Shown in pieces: positions 5,545 to 5,899 of a DNA stretch of 5,899 nucleotides; positions within the stretch are counted from its first letter, which is position 1, and each line of letters begins with the position of its first letter. The notes under the pieces are model-generated. The model did not search any database. It was not told the DNA's origin and was given only the letters and a program-made list of their open reading frames with translations. Origin of the DNA: Bacteroidales bacterium. Its GTDB lineage: Bacteria; Bacteroidota; Bacteroidia; Bacteroidales; UBA12077. The position numbers were made by a program, and so were the translations under genes. The stretch covers positions 1 to 5,899 of the forward strand of contig JAUVLS010000099.1 of NCBI GenBank assembly GCA_030600625.1. The letters are read 5' to 3'.

Positions 5545-5899
5545 ATGCCTACTCCCGAATTTAAGTATCAGGAACCGTTTCCTTTAGGAAAAGATGAATC
5601 CGAATATTATTTATTAACCGAAAACCATGTTTCAGTTGCTCAGTTTGAAGGTAAAACCATTTTAAAAGTCGAGCCTGAAGGACTTACTAAGCTTGCTAAT
5701 GCTGCTCTTAGAGACACTTCCTTCATGTTGCGTACCAGCCATCTTAAGCAGGTAGCAGCAATTTTATATGATGCTGATGCAAGTGAAAACGATAAATTTG
5801 TTGCTTTGGCAATGATTCGTAATGCTGAAGTATCTGTTAAAGGCAAACTACCTTTCTGTCAGGATACTGGTACTGCCAGTATTATTGCTAAAAAAGGGC
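5545..5899 (+). CDS. fumA: Class I fumarate hydratase, [4Fe-4S] type (partial, C-terminus beyond right edge)
   Basis: The frame from the ATG at 5545 is open to the window end, giving 118 complete codons of a protein normally about 540 residues long. Class I fumarase interconverts fumarate and malate in the TCA cycle using an oxygen-sensitive [4Fe-4S] cluster. The sequence closely follows enterobacterial FumA/FumB from memory: [18 protein letters not shown] (8-25), [11 protein letters not shown] (37-47), [16 protein letters not shown] (59-74) and [10 protein letters not shown] (102-111). Cys105 in the last motif sits at the same residue number as the first cluster ligand of E. coli FumA. The remaining two cluster cysteines lie beyond the window. 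An ATG at 5538 is in another frame, so 5545 is clearly the start. A terminator-like hairpin separates it from the ArsC-like gene, implying its own promoter, although no good TAnnTTTG box is visible. The fumA/fumB distinction is by convention only. Confidence 0.95.
   Translation, partial: MPTPEFKYQEPFPLGKDESEYYLLTENHVSVAQFEGKTILKVEPEGLTKLANAALRDTSFMLRTSHLKQVAAILYDADASENDKFVALAMIRNAEVSVKGKLPFCQDTGTASIIAKKG

Noticed and set aside
5640..5846. Minus-strand 68-residue open frame
   Set aside because: It is antisense to the highly conserved fumarase N-terminus.

Overview
The window looks like chromosomal DNA from a Bacteroidota (Bacteroidetes) bacterium, probably a Bacteroidales/Marinilabiliales-type lineage. 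It is AT-rich. Start codons lack recognisable Shine-Dalgarno sequences and sit in A/T-rich leaders. The best promoter, upstream of purQ, matches the phylum's TTTG / TAnnTTTG consensus. The species cannot be named from the sequence alone.

Layout. Positions 1-1517, minus strand: two adjacent CheR-type methyltransferase genes. The upstream one (678-1517) is complete and keeps its catalytic motifs. The downstream one (starting at 657 and running off the left edge) is a diverged paralogue with a degraded SAM-binding motif. Positions 1518-1984: a mostly non-coding stretch holding a short plus-strand remnant (1679-1881) that looks like the frameshifted N-terminus of a NodU-like carbamoyltransferase-type protein. 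Positions 1985-3037, minus: a membrane-anchored endonuclease/exonuclease/phosphatase-fold protein. Positions 3038-3220: a divergent intergenic region with the purQ promoter. Positions 3221-3916, plus: purQ. Positions 3917-4355: a 439-base gene-free stretch with three elements, namely a nested inverted repeat (3938-4063), a rho-independent terminator (4071-4103) and a REP/MITE-like double hairpin (4156-4241). Positions 4356-4973, plus: an FMN nitroreductase-family gene. Positions 5091-5438, plus: an ArsC/Spx-family thioredoxin-fold protein. A terminator-like hairpin (5460-5506) follows, then the 5' part of a class I [4Fe-4S] fumarate hydratase (5545 to the right edge).

The genes do not form one pathway. 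The two CheR genes are a likely operon for receptor/kinase methylation signalling that may continue left of the window. purQ (purine synthesis), the nitroreductase, the ArsC-like protein and fumarase (TCA cycle) are housekeeping genes, apparently in separate short transcription units divided by terminators and repeats.

I found no CRISPR array, phage module, toxin-antitoxin pair, tRNA, rRNA or transposase. No convincing new multigene system is visible. The most unusual items are the intact/degenerate CheR pair and the nested palindromic repeat after purQ. Two gene starts (nitroreductase and ArsC-like) should be placed well inside longer open frames.
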